A stretch of DNA of 64,000 bases from Sphingomonas oleivorans. Its GTDB lineage: Bacteria; Pseudomonadota; Alphaproteobacteria; Sphingomonadales; Sphingomonadaceae. Position 1 is the stretch's first letter. Every line of letters starts with the position of its first letter. Positions 18,404 to 26,465 of the stretch are shown here, piece by piece. The stretch lies in assembly GCF_003050615.1 (NCBI RefSeq), contig NZ_NWBU01000005.1, positions 1 through 64,000 of the forward strand. The letters run 5' to 3'. The notes beneath the pieces were generated by a model. That model made no database searches, had not been told where the DNA came from, and was given only the letters and a program-made list of their open reading frames with translations. The position numbers and the translations under genes are program-made.

Positions 18404-19525
18404 GTGACGCGCCAGCCTCTGTTCAGCAGCTTCTTCATGGCGGGCTTCGAATGCTCGTCGCACCGCCGGAAGGATGGCATGCGCCTCGATCTGATCCGCG
18501 CGACGAGGCACGACCGGCATGCCTTTGACGATTATCGCCGCTGTGCCGAGTTGGGCTTGCGCACCGTTCGCGACGGGCTTCGCTGGCATTTGATCGAAAC
18601 GGCGCCCGGCATCTATGACTGGTCGAGCTGGATACCCATGCTCGACGCCGCCCAGGCCGCCGGCATACGCATAATCTGGGACATCTATCATTATGGCTCG
18701 CCCGACCATTGGGATCAGCGGACGCCCGATTTCATCGATGCCTATGCCCGGTTCGCGGGCGAAGCCGTGCGCGTGCATCGCGAGAGGACCGGAGAGGCGC
18801 CGCTCCTCTGCCCGATCAACGAAATCTCCTTCTTCGCCTGGTCGGTGGAGACCGGATATTTCCCGCCGTTCGCGGCCGAGACGGGGGGCTGGTTCAAGCG
18901 CCATCTGATCCGCAGCGCCGTTGCGGGCATCGGGGCGATGCGGTCAGCCGATCCCGGCTGCCGCTTCATCTGGGCCGAACCGCTCATCCATGTCGCCCCC
19001 CGCGATCGTTCACGCGAGGAAAGGCGGCGGGCGGAGGCGTATCGGCTGGCGCAGTTCGAAGCCTATGACATGCTGGTCGGCCGCAGCGCGCCCGAGCTTG
19101 GCGGCCGGCCCGACATGGTCGATATGATCGGGCTCAACTTCTACCCGCACAATCAATGGTATTATGAAGGCCCTACGGTGCCCATGGGGCATCATGAATA
19201 TCGCGCGCTCGCGGACATGCTGATGGAGGTGGGCGATCGTTACGGCAAGCCGATATTCCTCGCGGAGACCGGCGCGGAGGGCTCGGGCCGCCCTGCCTGG
19301 CTCCATTATGTCTGCGACGAGGTGCGCGCAGCGATGGCGGCCGGCGTCCGCATCGAGGGGATCTGCCTCTATCCGGTGACGGCCTATCCCGGCTGGGACA
19401 ATTCGCGGCATGCCGAAGTCGGACTATTCTCGGCGCCGGTGGCGAACGGAGAACGGCATCTTTTCAAGCCCCTGGCCGACGAGCTGGCGCGCCAGCGCGG
19501 CTTGTTCGCCGCGATCGGCCGATAG
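18404..19525 (+). CDS. Glycoside hydrolase, clan A (family 1-like beta-glycosidase)
   Basis: 373 residues from a GTG at 18404. The N-terminal FFMAGFECSSHR block is typical of a group of bacterial family-1-like hydrolases, which supports this start over the internal ATG at 18437. The TIM-barrel shows NEISFF with the acid/base Glu around residue 142 and AETGAEGSG with the nucleophile Glu around 288. No signal peptide is present. It diverges from the glycosyltransferase/mutase fusion, and the pairing suggests turnover or trimming of the same surface glycan. The substrate is unknown. Confidence 0.8.
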   Translation: MTRQPLFSSFFMAGFECSSHRRKDGMRLDLIRATRHDRHAFDDYRRCAELGLRTVRDGLRWHLIETAPGIYDWSSWIPMLDAAQAAGIRIIWDIYHYGSPDHWDQRTPDFIDAYARFAGEAVRVHRERTGEAPLLCPINEISFFAWSVETGYFPPFAAETGGWFKRHLIRSAVAGIGAMRSADPGCRFIWAEPLIHVAPRDRSREERRRAEAYRLAQFEAYDMLVGRSAPELGGRPDMVDMIGLNFYPHNQWYYEGPTVPMGHHEYRALADMLMEVGDRYGKPIFLAETGAEGSGRPAWLHYVCDEVRAAMAAGVRIEGICLYPVTAYPGWDNSRHAEVGLFSAPVANGERHLFKPLADELARQRGLFAAIGR

Positions 19526-19722
19526 CCCGATTCGCGCGCAGCCATGGGAAGCCCTGCCGCAGCGGGCCTGCCGCGCGACGCAACGCGCGCCGCACGTCCG
19601 TGGCGCGATGACGGGCCGTGACGCCTGGGCTCGGTTCGTCGGGGGAAAGGCCCGCACGAGCGCGCGCCGAACGGCGCGGACACATGGGTTATGACCAGGC
19701 CCCGACATGCGGAATAAGACCC

Positions 19723-19756
19723 CCTTCCTCCAAAAAAAAGCTTGTTTGGAAGGAGG
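19723..19756 (+). promoter_or_regulatory. Hairpin covering the Shine-Dalgarno of the DUF892 gene
   Basis: CCTTCCTCCAAA (19723-19734) can pair with TTTGGAAGGAGG (19745-19756) across a 10-nt loop, with ten Watson-Crick pairs, one wobble and one mismatch. The right arm contains the AAGGAGG ribosome site of the gene starting at 19763. Folding would hide that site. Confidence 0.5.
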
Positions 19757-19762
19757 CTTGGA

Positions 19763-20308
19763 ATGGCTGCTGCGCCGAAAACCGCCCAGGACATTCTGGT
19801 GAAGGAATTGAAGGAAATCTACAGCGCTGAACGGCAACTGTCGCGCGCCGTGCCGAAGCTGGTGAAAAAGATAGGATCGGAACCCTTGCGGGCGAAGCTG
19901 GATGAGCGCCGCGAGCAGGGCGCGCGTCTCGTCGAGGAGCTCGACAATGTCTTCGAGGAGATGGACGTCACCCGGGCGCGGCCCAAAAATGTCGCCGTCG
20001 AAGGGCTGATCGAGGACATTAATCTGCATGTCGAGGAGATTCAGGAGCCGACGCTGCTCGATTCCGAGCTGCTCGCGGCCGTCCAGAAGGTCGAGCATTA
20101 TTGCATCGCCGCCTGGGGCACCTCGGCCTCGCTCGGGCGGCTGCTCGGCGAGCAGCAGACCGTCCAGGTCATGGAACGCGCCCTGGAGGAGGGCAAGCGC
20201 TTCGACCAGGATCTGACCGACCTCGCCGAAAAGGAGATCAACCCCGCCATGCTCGCGTCCGGCGAGCGGCAGGGTACGAGGTCGGGCCGCGAGAGGCAGC
20301 AAGTCTGA
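19763..20308 (+). CDS. DUF892 (YciE/YciF-type) ferritin-like protein
   Basis: 181 residues from the ATG at 19763, 6 nt after AAGGAGG. The protein opens with the family signature ILVKELKEIYSAERQL. The helical bundle follows, with the helix-3 block VQKVEHYCIAAWGT and a final TDLAEKEINPAML. DUF892 proteins are four-helix ferritin-like proteins induced by stress in enterics; their biochemical role is not settled. The gene is monocistronic. Its leader can fold over the ribosome site, suggesting translational control. Confidence 0.85.
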   Translation: MAAAPKTAQDILVKELKEIYSAERQLSRAVPKLVKKIGSEPLRAKLDERREQGARLVEELDNVFEEMDVTRARPKNVAVEGLIEDINLHVEEIQEPTLLDSELLAAVQKVEHYCIAAWGTSASLGRLLGEQQTVQVMERALEEGKRFDQDLTDLAEKEINPAMLASGERQGTRSGRERQQV

Positions 20309-20498
20309 GCCGTCGCGGTTCGCAACGGGAATGAGCGAGGCGGGCAGCGGGTCCGGACGCAATACCCCGGCACGAACCCCGGCACGAACGCGCTGCTCGC
20401 TGCCCATCCGATCGCTCTCGGCATCGTTCGACATCGCTGTCCCGGCCTGCGAAGCCGGATTTTCAGGCAGGCAATGATCGACCCGCCGGGATTATAGT

Positions 20499-20526
20499 CT
20501 GTTGTGATTGGATCCAATCACAACAG
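20499..20526. promoter_or_regulatory. Perfect 28-bp palindrome with GntR/VanR-type core
   Basis: The arm CTGTTGTGATTGGA is followed directly by its reverse complement. The centre ATTGGATCCAAT matches the operator of VanR-type GntR regulators. It lies between convergent genes and has no T-run. It may be an operator without an obvious target, or a bidirectional terminator-like element. Confidence 0.5.
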
Positions 20527-20594
20527 GCTCCAATTCTCCTTTGTTTTCCGTACTTTCCGAGTCATCAGGCGATTCCGCCCGACTGGAAAATACG

Positions 20595-20900
20595 CTAGCG
20601 CGTCTCCACGGCGAAGAGCGTGACGCCGGCATATTTGCGGTCGTTCGGATCGAAGGTCGGCTCGGGCTGAAAACGCTGATCGGCAAAGGCCAGTCCGGTC
20701 AATCCAGCCAGTTTGAACGTGCCGAGCTTGATCTCGCGTGGGGGCTGGCCGTCCCGCTCGACCGTGACGGCATCGACGAAAACCTCGTCATGGCGGGTGT
20801 ATAATATGTGCGGCGCGAGCTTCACGAACATACGATTATAGGTGGCCTCGACACATTTCCGGAGCGCGATGGCCTCAAGGAGGAGCTTATTGGTCTGCAT
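20595..20900 (-). CDS. WYL-like small protein
   Basis: 101 residues. The order LLEAIALRKCVEATYNR, LAPHILYTRHDEVFVDAVTV and FKLAGLTGL resembles a single WYL domain (Sm-like fold that senses ligands or nucleic acid ends) without the usual HTH. Short stand-alone WYL-like proteins are common in sphingomonads. It converges on the DUF892 gene. The assignment is by pattern, and its function is unknown. Confidence 0.6.
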   Translation of the reverse strand: MQTNKLLLEAIALRKCVEATYNRMFVKLAPHILYTRHDEVFVDAVTVERDGQPPREIKLGTFKLAGLTGLAFADQRFQPEPTFDPNDRKYAGVTLFAVETR

Positions 20901-21016
20901 GGGCCCAGAATGGGCAAGCGGTGCCGGATGTTCAACTATCTTGCGCAGCGCAACATGGCATTCTGTCCCGCGGTGAGGCTTTCATGATGGCCGGAAAGGC
21001 GGGCCACTGTTCGGCC

Positions 21017-21502
21017 CTATTGAAGGTCGATCTCGTAACGCCACACGTCCAGCAGGAATATGCCCGCTTGTGTCGGGAGATGGCTCGTCATCACTCCGGT
21101 GCGCCGCCATCCACTCTTCTCGTAAAATCGCGCGGCGCGCTCGTTCCCGATAGCGCAGGCGAGCCATGGCTTGCGGACCCGATCCTGTCGGAACCTTGCG
21201 AGCGCATCGTTCATGAGCATCGAAGCCACGCCCGTGCCGCGGGCGCCTGCCGATACATAAAATTGATAGAGCTCGTCGGATTTGGTCATCGTGAAGCCGA
21301 GTGGCGCTTCGCCGCCTTGCGCCACTCGAACGGCAGCCAGCGCCTCCTGAAGCCGCAGCTTGAAGCTCTCAACCGTTCTCAGGCGCGCCAGCTCGGCGGG
21401 AAGGATGTTCGTATGTCCGTCCTGCCAGCCGCTGAACCAAAGCCCTGCAAGCGCATCGAGCTCCTGCTCCGCAGCATTCCGAATAAGGATCGCTTCCCTC
21501 AC
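21017..21502 (-). CDS. GNAT-family N-acetyltransferase
   Basis: 161 residues from a GTG at 21502. That GTG overlaps the stop of the TetR gene as GTGA, so the two are translationally coupled. The acetyl-CoA loop is VSAGARGTGVASMLM, followed by GNERAARFYEKSGWRRTG, the usual motif B of the fold. The substrate is unknown. As the second gene of a TetR operon it may modify a compound sensed by the regulator. Confidence 0.85.
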   Translation of the reverse strand: MREAILIRNAAEQELDALAGLWFSGWQDGHTNILPAELARLRTVESFKLRLQEALAAVRVAQGGEAPLGFTMTKSDELYQFYVSAGARGTGVASMLMNDALARFRQDRVRKPWLACAIGNERAARFYEKSGWRRTGVMTSHLPTQAGIFLLDVWRYEIDLQ

Positions 21503-22107
21503 GGAAGTCCAGCTGGCGCGAAGGTGAAATCGCGTGCGTCGATCGCCGCATCGATCATCGCCGCGTCTGCCTGCACCTGGCCGTCGAGCAACAGCAGCGC
21601 CAAGCCATGGACGAGCGCCCAAGATCTGAGCGCGAACAGCCTGGCCGCCGCTTCGCCGTGCCGGGCCGCGACGAGTTGCTCCGCATTCTCGCGCAGGAAC
21701 TGCATCGCATCATTGCTGCCCTTGCCGTTCCAGTCGCTCGGCGCATGCCCCGGCGCATTGGCGAAGATGAGGCGGAACAGCCCCGGATTCTCCAGCGCGA
21801 AGCGGACATAGGCGCGGCCGGCGGCATTGAACCCCGCAAGGCCGCCGCCCGCAGCCTGGGCTGCCGCGCGCTGCGCGCGCCCGAGGCGTGCGAGGCCCGC
21901 CTCCGCCAGCGCCTCCAGCAGCGCGCCCTTGTCGGGAAAATGGCGATAGACCGCGGTCGCGCTCACGCCCACCGCGCGCGCCACCTCGCGCAGGCCGAGA
22001 TGGTCCGCCTCGCGCTGCTCGATCAGCTTCAGCCCTTCCTCGATCAGCGCCGCGCGCAAATCTCCATGGTGGTAACGCCGCGCCTTCTCGCTTGCCCTGT
22101 CTGCCAT
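21499..22107 (-). CDS. TetR/AcrR-family regulator with WHG-type C-terminus
   Basis: 202 residues. The N-terminal HTH is clear (LREVARAVGVSATAVYRHFPDKGALLEALAEAG, about residues 38-70). The C-terminal ligand domain contains FRLIFANAP and WALVHGLALLLLDGQ, typical of the TetR WHG group. It is transcribed divergently from the nnrU-like gene and overlaps the GNAT gene downstream. An inverted repeat in the divergent region is a likely binding site for itself. Confidence 0.9.
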   Translation of the reverse strand: MADRASEKARRYHHGDLRAALIEEGLKLIEQREADHLGLREVARAVGVSATAVYRHFPDKGALLEALAEAGLARLGRAQRAAAQAAGGGLAGFNAAGRAYVRFALENPGLFRLIFANAPGHAPSDWNGKGSNDAMQFLRENAEQLVAARHGEAAARLFALRSWALVHGLALLLLDGQVQADAAMIDAAIDARDFTFAPAGLP

Positions 22108-22150
22108 GTTGACACTGTCACCATAAAACCGTTATGTGAACGCCGTCAAC
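22108..22150. promoter_or_regulatory. Inverted repeats between TetR and nnrU-like genes
   Basis: TGACA-C-TGTCA occupies 22110-22120, next to the TetR start codon. GTTGAC (22108-22113) and GTCAAC (22145-22150) form a wider inverted pair. The position fits an operator controlling both divergent genes. Confidence 0.5.
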
Positions 22151-22213
22151 ATTAATCATAGAGGCAGATATGGCAAGCGTCGTCGGATCCGCGACCGCAG
22201 CGCAGGCGGGGAA

Positions 22214-22912
22214 ATGAGCATGGCGGGCCTTGCGAACCTCGTCGCGGCGATGACCGCCTTTGTGGGCACGCACTTCCTGCTGTCGCACCCGTTGCGCCCC
22301 GCTTTGGTCGGGCGATTGGGGGAGCGGCCCTTCCTCGGCCTTTATTCGCTCGTCGCATTGCTGACCTTCGGCTGGGTCATCCTCGCCGCCCGCACGGCAC
22401 CCGATACGCCCCTCTGGTGGATCGCACCATCCTGGGCCTGGCAGGTCGCGAGCATCGTCATGCTCTTCGCCTCGATGCTGCTGCTCGGCTCCTTCTTCGG
22501 CAATCCGGCGATCCCCGATCCGACGGGAAAGCGGCGGATGCCGGGCGAGGCCCGCGGCATATTCGCGATCACACGCCATCCGATGATGTGGAGCTTCACG
22601 ATCTGGGCGGTCGTGCATGCGCTGCTATGGGGGTCGGCCTCGAACCTCGTCATCACGTCCGGCATCGGCATTCTCGCCTTCTTCGGCGCGCTTGCCCAGG
22701 ATGCCAAGAAGAAGCGGCTGTTGGGCGAAGCCTGGCGCGAATGGGAGGCGCGAACCTCCTTCTGGCCCTTCGGAGCGCAGCTTGCCGGGCGGAGCCCCTG
22801 GCGCGCGACGCTGCCGCGGCCAGCCCTGCTCGCCGGAGGCCTGATCCTGTGGCTGATTGCCACACTTGCGCATGGCTGGCTCGGCGGACCGGAGGTCGGT
22901 CCCTGGCACTGA
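22214..22912 (+). CDS. NnrU-family membrane protein
   Basis: 232 residues from the ATG at 22214 (GGCGGGGA just upstream); longer starts to 22136 would have a basic non-membrane lead. NnrU features are GTHFLLSHPLRPALVGRLGERPF at the N-terminus and ITRHPMMWSFTIWAVVHAL in the middle, the isoprenylcysteine methyltransferase-like core. There are about six membrane helices. In denitrifiers the family is linked to nitrite/nitric oxide metabolism. No denitrification genes are present here, so its role is open. It diverges from the TetR regulator. Confidence 0.85.
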   Translation: MSMAGLANLVAAMTAFVGTHFLLSHPLRPALVGRLGERPFLGLYSLVALLTFGWVILAARTAPDTPLWWIAPSWAWQVASIVMLFASMLLLGSFFGNPAIPDPTGKRRMPGEARGIFAITRHPMMWSFTIWAVVHALLWGSASNLVITSGIGILAFFGALAQDAKKKRLLGEAWREWEARTSFWPFGAQLAGRSPWRATLPRPALLAGGLILWLIATLAHGWLGGPEVGPWH

Positions 22913-23048
22913 CTTCATCGCGATGAGGGCGAAAGCATCATCCGGCTGTTGGCCTCCCCTATGCCGCCGCCGGGCTGCGGCGCGGATGCGCAGCATTTGC
23001 AACGAAGCGAGATTGATATCCCTGTCTGTTCGTTATATCAAACATATG

Positions 23049-23065
23049 TTCTCTAAATGAGAGAA
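23049..23065. promoter_or_regulatory. Inverted repeat upstream of racemase operon
   Basis: TTCTCT and AGAGAA are separated by 5 nt, 44 bp before the racemase start. This is a plausible site for the XRE regulator encoded in the same operon. Confidence 0.4.
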
Positions 23066-23108
23066 TCGCCTATCCCCTTTCCCGCGAATGGGCAGCCGGA
23101 AGACTGAC

Positions 23109-23816
23109 ATGACCCGACATATTGGCATCGTCGCCTGCTCCGCCGAGGGCGCGGCCTTGTGCTACAAGACCATCTGCGTCGAGGGCGCCCGATGGCTGGG
23201 TTCCCATGCCCATCCGGAAATATCCCTGCATTCGCTGTCCCTGGCGGACTATGTCGATTGCCTCGAAAGGGGCGATTGGAAGGGCGTCGGCGACATCATG
23301 CTCGTCTCGGCGCAGAAGCTGGCCACGATCGGCGCCGATTTCCTGATTTGCCCGGATAATAGCATCCATCCGGCGCTGGCCTATGTCGCGCCCCGCTCGC
23401 CCCTGCCCTGGCTGCATATCGTCGAGGTCGTTGCCGAAGAGGCGGCGCGCCGGGGCTTCCGCCGCCTGGGCCTGACCGGTACGCGCTGGTTGGTCGAAAA
23501 CGACCTATACCCGCAAAAATTGGCCGCGCGAGGGCTGGAATGCGTGCGTCCTTCCGCGGCCGAGCGTGACGAGATCGGCCGCATCATCATGGACGAGCTG
23601 GTCTGCAGCCTGTTCAGGCCCGAAGCTGTGGCCTATTTCCAGCAGACCATCGCCGGGATGAAGGATCGAGGCTGCGACGCGGTCATCCTGGGCTGCACCG
23701 AAATCCCTTTGATCATCAACGACGACAATTCGCCATTGCCGACGCTCGATTCCAACCGGCTGCTGGCGAGGGCTGCGTTGCGGCGGGCGGTGCAGCCGCA
23801 GGATGTGCCGGCATGA
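23109..23816 (+). CDS. Aspartate/glutamate racemase-family protein
   Basis: 235 residues from the ATG at 23109. The two catalytic cysteines of PLP-independent racemases are visible in VACSAEGAA (near residue 10) and ILGCTEIPL (near 203), each in its expected context. A GLTGTRWLVE strand-turn follows the first half. The family interconverts L- and D-aspartate or glutamate, or acts on related acids such as hydantoins. The stop overlaps a 26-codon ORF that in turn overlaps the XRE/cupin gene, so the three are likely one transcript. Confidence 0.85.
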   Translation: MTRHIGIVACSAEGAALCYKTICVEGARWLGSHAHPEISLHSLSLADYVDCLERGDWKGVGDIMLVSAQKLATIGADFLICPDNSIHPALAYVAPRSPLPWLHIVEVVAEEAARRGFRRLGLTGTRWLVENDLYPQKLAARGLECVRPSAAERDEIGRIIMDELVCSLFRPEAVAYFQQTIAGMKDRGCDAVILGCTEIPLIINDDNSPLPTLDSNRLLARAALRRAVQPQDVPA

Positions 23817-23893
23817 CGCGCGAGACCGTCGAAGTTCCGGTCCTGTCGGCACCGGACGGAGAAAGCAATATGGACGTGGCTGAATGGACGTGA
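23813..23893 (+). CDS. 26-codon ORF bridging racemase and XRE genes
   Basis: The ATG overlaps the racemase stop as ATGA, and the TGA overlaps the first codons of the XRE gene. The predicted peptide begins MTRETVEVPVLSAP. It may be a coupling cistron that carries ribosomes to the regulator start, or the shrunken end of a lost gene. Translation is unproven. Confidence 0.35.
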   Translation: MTRETVEVPVLSAPDGESNMDVAEWT

Positions 23894-24456
23894 CCGCGGA
23901 AAAGGCGCCGAACAGCCTGATCTCGTCTATTGCGACATCGCTGCGACGGGAGCGCGAGAGGATGGGCCTGTCGCTCAACGAACTTGCCCGACGCGCGAAA
24001 ATCGCGAAGTCGACCCTGTCGCAGATCGAGTCAGGCGCCGGCAATCCCAGCGTTGAAACCTTGTGGGCGCTTGCCGTAACGCTCGACATCCCCGTCAGCC
24101 GCTTGATCGCCATGCCCCGGCCACGCACGCAGGTGATCCGCGCCGGAGAGGGGCCGGCGGCCTTTTCCGAACAAAGCAATTATGCCGCTATCCTGCTCGC
24201 TGCCAGCCCGCCGGGCGCGCGCCGCGACATCTATCGCCTGCAAGTGCAGCCCGGCCGTCCGCGGCTGTCGGATCCGCACATGCCGGGGACGGTGGAACAT
24301 CTGATCATCAGCAGCGGGCGCGCACGCGTCGGGCCGGCCGAGGCGCCCGTGGAGCTCGGCCCAGGCGACTATATCAGCTATGCCGCCGATGCTCCCCACC
24401 TCTTTGAAGCCCTGGAGCCCGACACGACGGCAGTGATCGTGATGGAGCATGTCTGA
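23884..24456 (+). CDS. XRE-family regulator with C-terminal cupin
   Basis: 190 residues. The HTH is LSLNELARRAKIAKSTLSQIESGAGNPSVETLWALA (about 28-63), the SinR/MerR-like XRE type. A cupin sensor domain (about 110-188) contains DPHMPGTVEHLIISSGRARV and LGPGDYISYAADAPH with metal-site-like His and Glu. Such regulators often control amino-acid or polyamine genes and bind the pathway metabolite in the cupin. Here it probably controls the racemase operon. Confidence 0.85.
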   Translation: MDVTAEKAPNSLISSIATSLRRERERMGLSLNELARRAKIAKSTLSQIESGAGNPSVETLWALAVTLDIPVSRLIAMPRPRTQVIRAGEGPAAFSEQSNYAAILLAASPPGARRDIYRLQVQPGRPRLSDPHMPGTVEHLIISSGRARVGPAEAPVELGPGDYISYAADAPHLFEALEPDTTAVIVMEHV

Positions 24457-24613
24457 CGAGCTGCCGACAGAAGAAATGCTCCATGCCTCTCCGGCGCAGG
24501 TGAATCCCGACCTCGGCCTGGCCCCTTCGCCGCCCGTCTTCGTGCCGCTCTGGATCGAAGGCGGGCAGATCGCCGATATGTCCTGGCGACACACCTACCC
24601 GACCGGGCAGTAG
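24449..24613 (+). CDS. Small 54-residue protein overlapping the XRE gene
   Basis: The ATG at 24449 lies inside the last codons of the XRE gene (8-bp overlap). The frame reads MSDELPTEEMLHASPAQVNP and ends ADMSWRHTYPTGQ. It has the local high GC3 pattern and is proline-rich with two Trp. I do not recognise it. It may be a real coupled small protein or a gene remnant. Confidence 0.4.
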   Translation: MSDELPTEEMLHASPAQVNPDLGLAPSPPVFVPLWIEGGQIADMSWRHTYPTGQ

Positions 24614-24662
24614 CCGTTCCTGGGCTCTCGTTCCTATCTCCAGCGCTGCAGGAGATTTGAAC

Positions 24663-25541
24663 ATGGCCAGTCCGTCATCGCCCTTTGCCGATCTTTCGTC
24701 CGCGCTCGCCGACATGGTCGCGCGGGCCTCGCCCCATGTCGTCGAAGTGCAGTCGCATCGCTCTTTGGCCAGCGGCTTCTTCTGGCGGGAAGGACTTGTC
24801 GTCACCCCGGACGAGACGCTTGCCGAGGAAGGCAAGATCGAGATCGAACTGGCGGACGGCAAGGTGCTCGAAGCGAAGCTCGTGGGGCGCGATCCCGCCA
24901 CCGACATAGCGCTGCTCCGCGTCGAAGGGGCGAATGCGGACGCTGTCGCCTTCGGATCGGACGATGTCCGCCCCGGCGCGCTCGCCTTGATCGTCGCCGC
25001 GGCCGAAAGCGCGCCGCTGGTCGCATTCGGCGCCATCGCGGCGGTCGGCCCAGCCTGGCAGTCGATGCGCGGCGGCACGATCGACACGCGCATCGAGATG
25101 GATGTTCGCCTCCGCCGTCGGGCCGAAGGCGGATTGGCGATCGATGGCAGCGGTCAGGTCTTCGGCATGGCGGTGCGCGGGCCACGCGGACGGACGCTGG
25201 TCATTCCAGCAGCCACGATCGATCGGGTCGCGGGGCAGCTCGCCGAATATGGTCGCGTTCCGGTCGCCTATCTTGGCGCGGGTTTGAAGGACGTGCCGCT
25301 CGACGCGGGCGGTAGCGGCGTCATGGTGATGACGCTCGATCGTGCCGGTCCCGCCGCCGCCGGCGGGCTGCAGCAGGGCGACATCATTCTTTCCTGGGCG
25401 GGCAAGCGCATGCCCCATGTCGGCGCGCTGCTCCATATGCTCCGTGCGACGCCGGTCGGGTCGCAAGTGACGCTTGGCCTGCGGCGCGGCGGATCACCGA
25501 TCGAGCTCGGCATCACGATCGGTGACAGGCCGGCGAAATGA
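24663..25541 (+). CDS. HtrA/DegQ-like protein with PDZ domain, catalytic triad apparently lost
   Basis: 292 residues from the ATG at 24663 (AGGAG 8 nt upstream). The trypsin-like fold is recognisable: SGFFWREGLVVTPDE, the DPATDIALLRVEG strand, and a PDZ domain at about 195-285 (YLGAGLKDVP, GPAAAGGLQQGDIILSWAG, LLHMLRATPVG). The strand that should end with the catalytic His (VTNNHV in DegP) reads VVTPDETL, and the nucleophile loop GNSGGP is replaced by RAEGGLAIDG. The Asp site (TDIALLRV) remains. It is therefore likely a non-proteolytic binding protein. No signal peptide is visible. It overlaps the LuxR gene as ATGA. Confidence 0.75.
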   Translation: MASPSSPFADLSSALADMVARASPHVVEVQSHRSLASGFFWREGLVVTPDETLAEEGKIEIELADGKVLEAKLVGRDPATDIALLRVEGANADAVAFGSDDVRPGALALIVAAAESAPLVAFGAIAAVGPAWQSMRGGTIDTRIEMDVRLRRRAEGGLAIDGSGQVFGMAVRGPRGRTLVIPAATIDRVAGQLAEYGRVPVAYLGAGLKDVPLDAGGSGVMVMTLDRAGPAAAGGLQQGDIILSWAGKRMPHVGALLHMLRATPVGSQVTLGLRRGGSPIELGITIGDRPAK

Positions 25542-25912
25542 GCGCCCCCGGCCGGGCCGACGACCTCGCGGTCAGCATCCGGATCGCCGAGCCGGCGCTT
25601 GCGGCCCGCCTCGCCGCGCTGCTCGAGCAGACGCCGGGGCTGAGGATTGCGGCGCCCGGCGAGCCCGGCGACCTGGTCCTGAGCCCAGCGGACATTTCCG
25701 AGGGCGGATTCGCGCAGCCGCTGACGCCACGCGAACGCGATGTGATCGCGCTCCTGGCCGAGGGACTGTCCAACAAGGCGATCGCTGGCCGGCTCGGCAT
25801 CTCGCCCGACACAGCCAAATTCCATGTCGGCCGCCTGATCGACAAGCTGGACGCGACCGGACGCACCGACGCGGTCGCGCATGCCGCGCGACGCGGGATC
25901 ATCCACCTATAG
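25538..25912 (+). CDS. LuxR-type HTH protein with degenerate N-terminal domain
   Basis: 124 residues, starting in an ATGA overlap with the HtrA-like gene. The C-terminal HTH is typical: LTPRERDVIALLAEGLSNKAIAGRLGISPDTAKFHVGRLIDKL (about 65-107). The 60-residue N-terminal part resembles a shortened receiver-like fold but lacks an obvious phosphoacceptor Asp. The overlap suggests the HtrA relative and this regulator work as a unit, for example a sensor or anti-regulator pair. This is inference. Confidence 0.8.
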   Translation: MSAPGRADDLAVSIRIAEPALAARLAALLEQTPGLRIAAPGEPGDLVLSPADISEGGFAQPLTPRERDVIALLAEGLSNKAIAGRLGISPDTAKFHVGRLIDKLDATGRTDAVAHAARRGIIHL

Positions 25913-26012
25913 CGGCGGCCCGTCGCAGCCCCTCAGCATGGCGCCCATAAGTAAAGCGGGCCCTTGTTCGGACACCCCGTCTTTCGACCCGTCGCGACGC
26001 TTAGCCGAGACC

Positions 26013-26465
26013 TTATCCGGGCCGCCTGCCTCCGCAGCGCTCAATGATCATGAAGCTCGCTGTCACGCAGAAGAAGCCGAGCAGCAGTCCAATGAGCGTT
26101 CTATTGGCAGCGTCCCGGAGAAGCGGGCCGAAACCCGATCCGGAGGTGATATGAACACCGATCAAAATCAACTGGACCGTCACGATTGCGGTGAAGGCGA
26201 TCGCAAGGACTCTCCAGTAGATGAATGCGAGCATGCCTGAAATGACCGGCGGACCCTGCAAATAGCGCGCGGCCACGAGCATAGCGGGCCCGAACTCGTC
26301 AAGGATGCGACGAGTCTCCGCTTCGGTCAGCGCGCGGCCCTGCGCGGCCTCCGCCGCTTCCACGCGATCGAGGAGAACGCCGCGAAGTTCCATGACTATT
26401 TCGCGTCGTTTTCCCACCGGCAGCCAGAATCCAAGGCGTTTCAGATATCTCTCGATCATGCTCAT
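26013..26465 (-). CDS. HAAS-type membrane protein, PadR partner
   Basis: 150 residues; the ATG at 26465 overlaps the padR stop as ATGA. The cytoplasmic N-terminus (MIERYLKRLGFWLPVGKRREIVMELRGVLLDRVEAAEAAQGR) is the helical HAAS-like module usually encoded next to PadR regulators. Two or three membrane helices follow (about 80-102 and 120-142). In known pairs this module is thought to work with the PadR repressor. The gene ends the operon. Confidence 0.75.
   Translation of the reverse strand: MSMIERYLKRLGFWLPVGKRREIVMELRGVLLDRVEAAEAAQGRALTEAETRRILDEFGPAMLVAARYLQGPPVISGMLAFIYWRVLAIAFTAIVTVQLILIGVHITSGSGFGPLLRDAANRTLIGLLLGFFCVTASFMIIERCGGRRPG

Noticed and set aside
18120-18407. Possible 95-residue protein before the hydrolase
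   Set aside because: The frame is Arg-rich and low-complexity with no ribosome site. It more likely belongs to the hydrolase leader.
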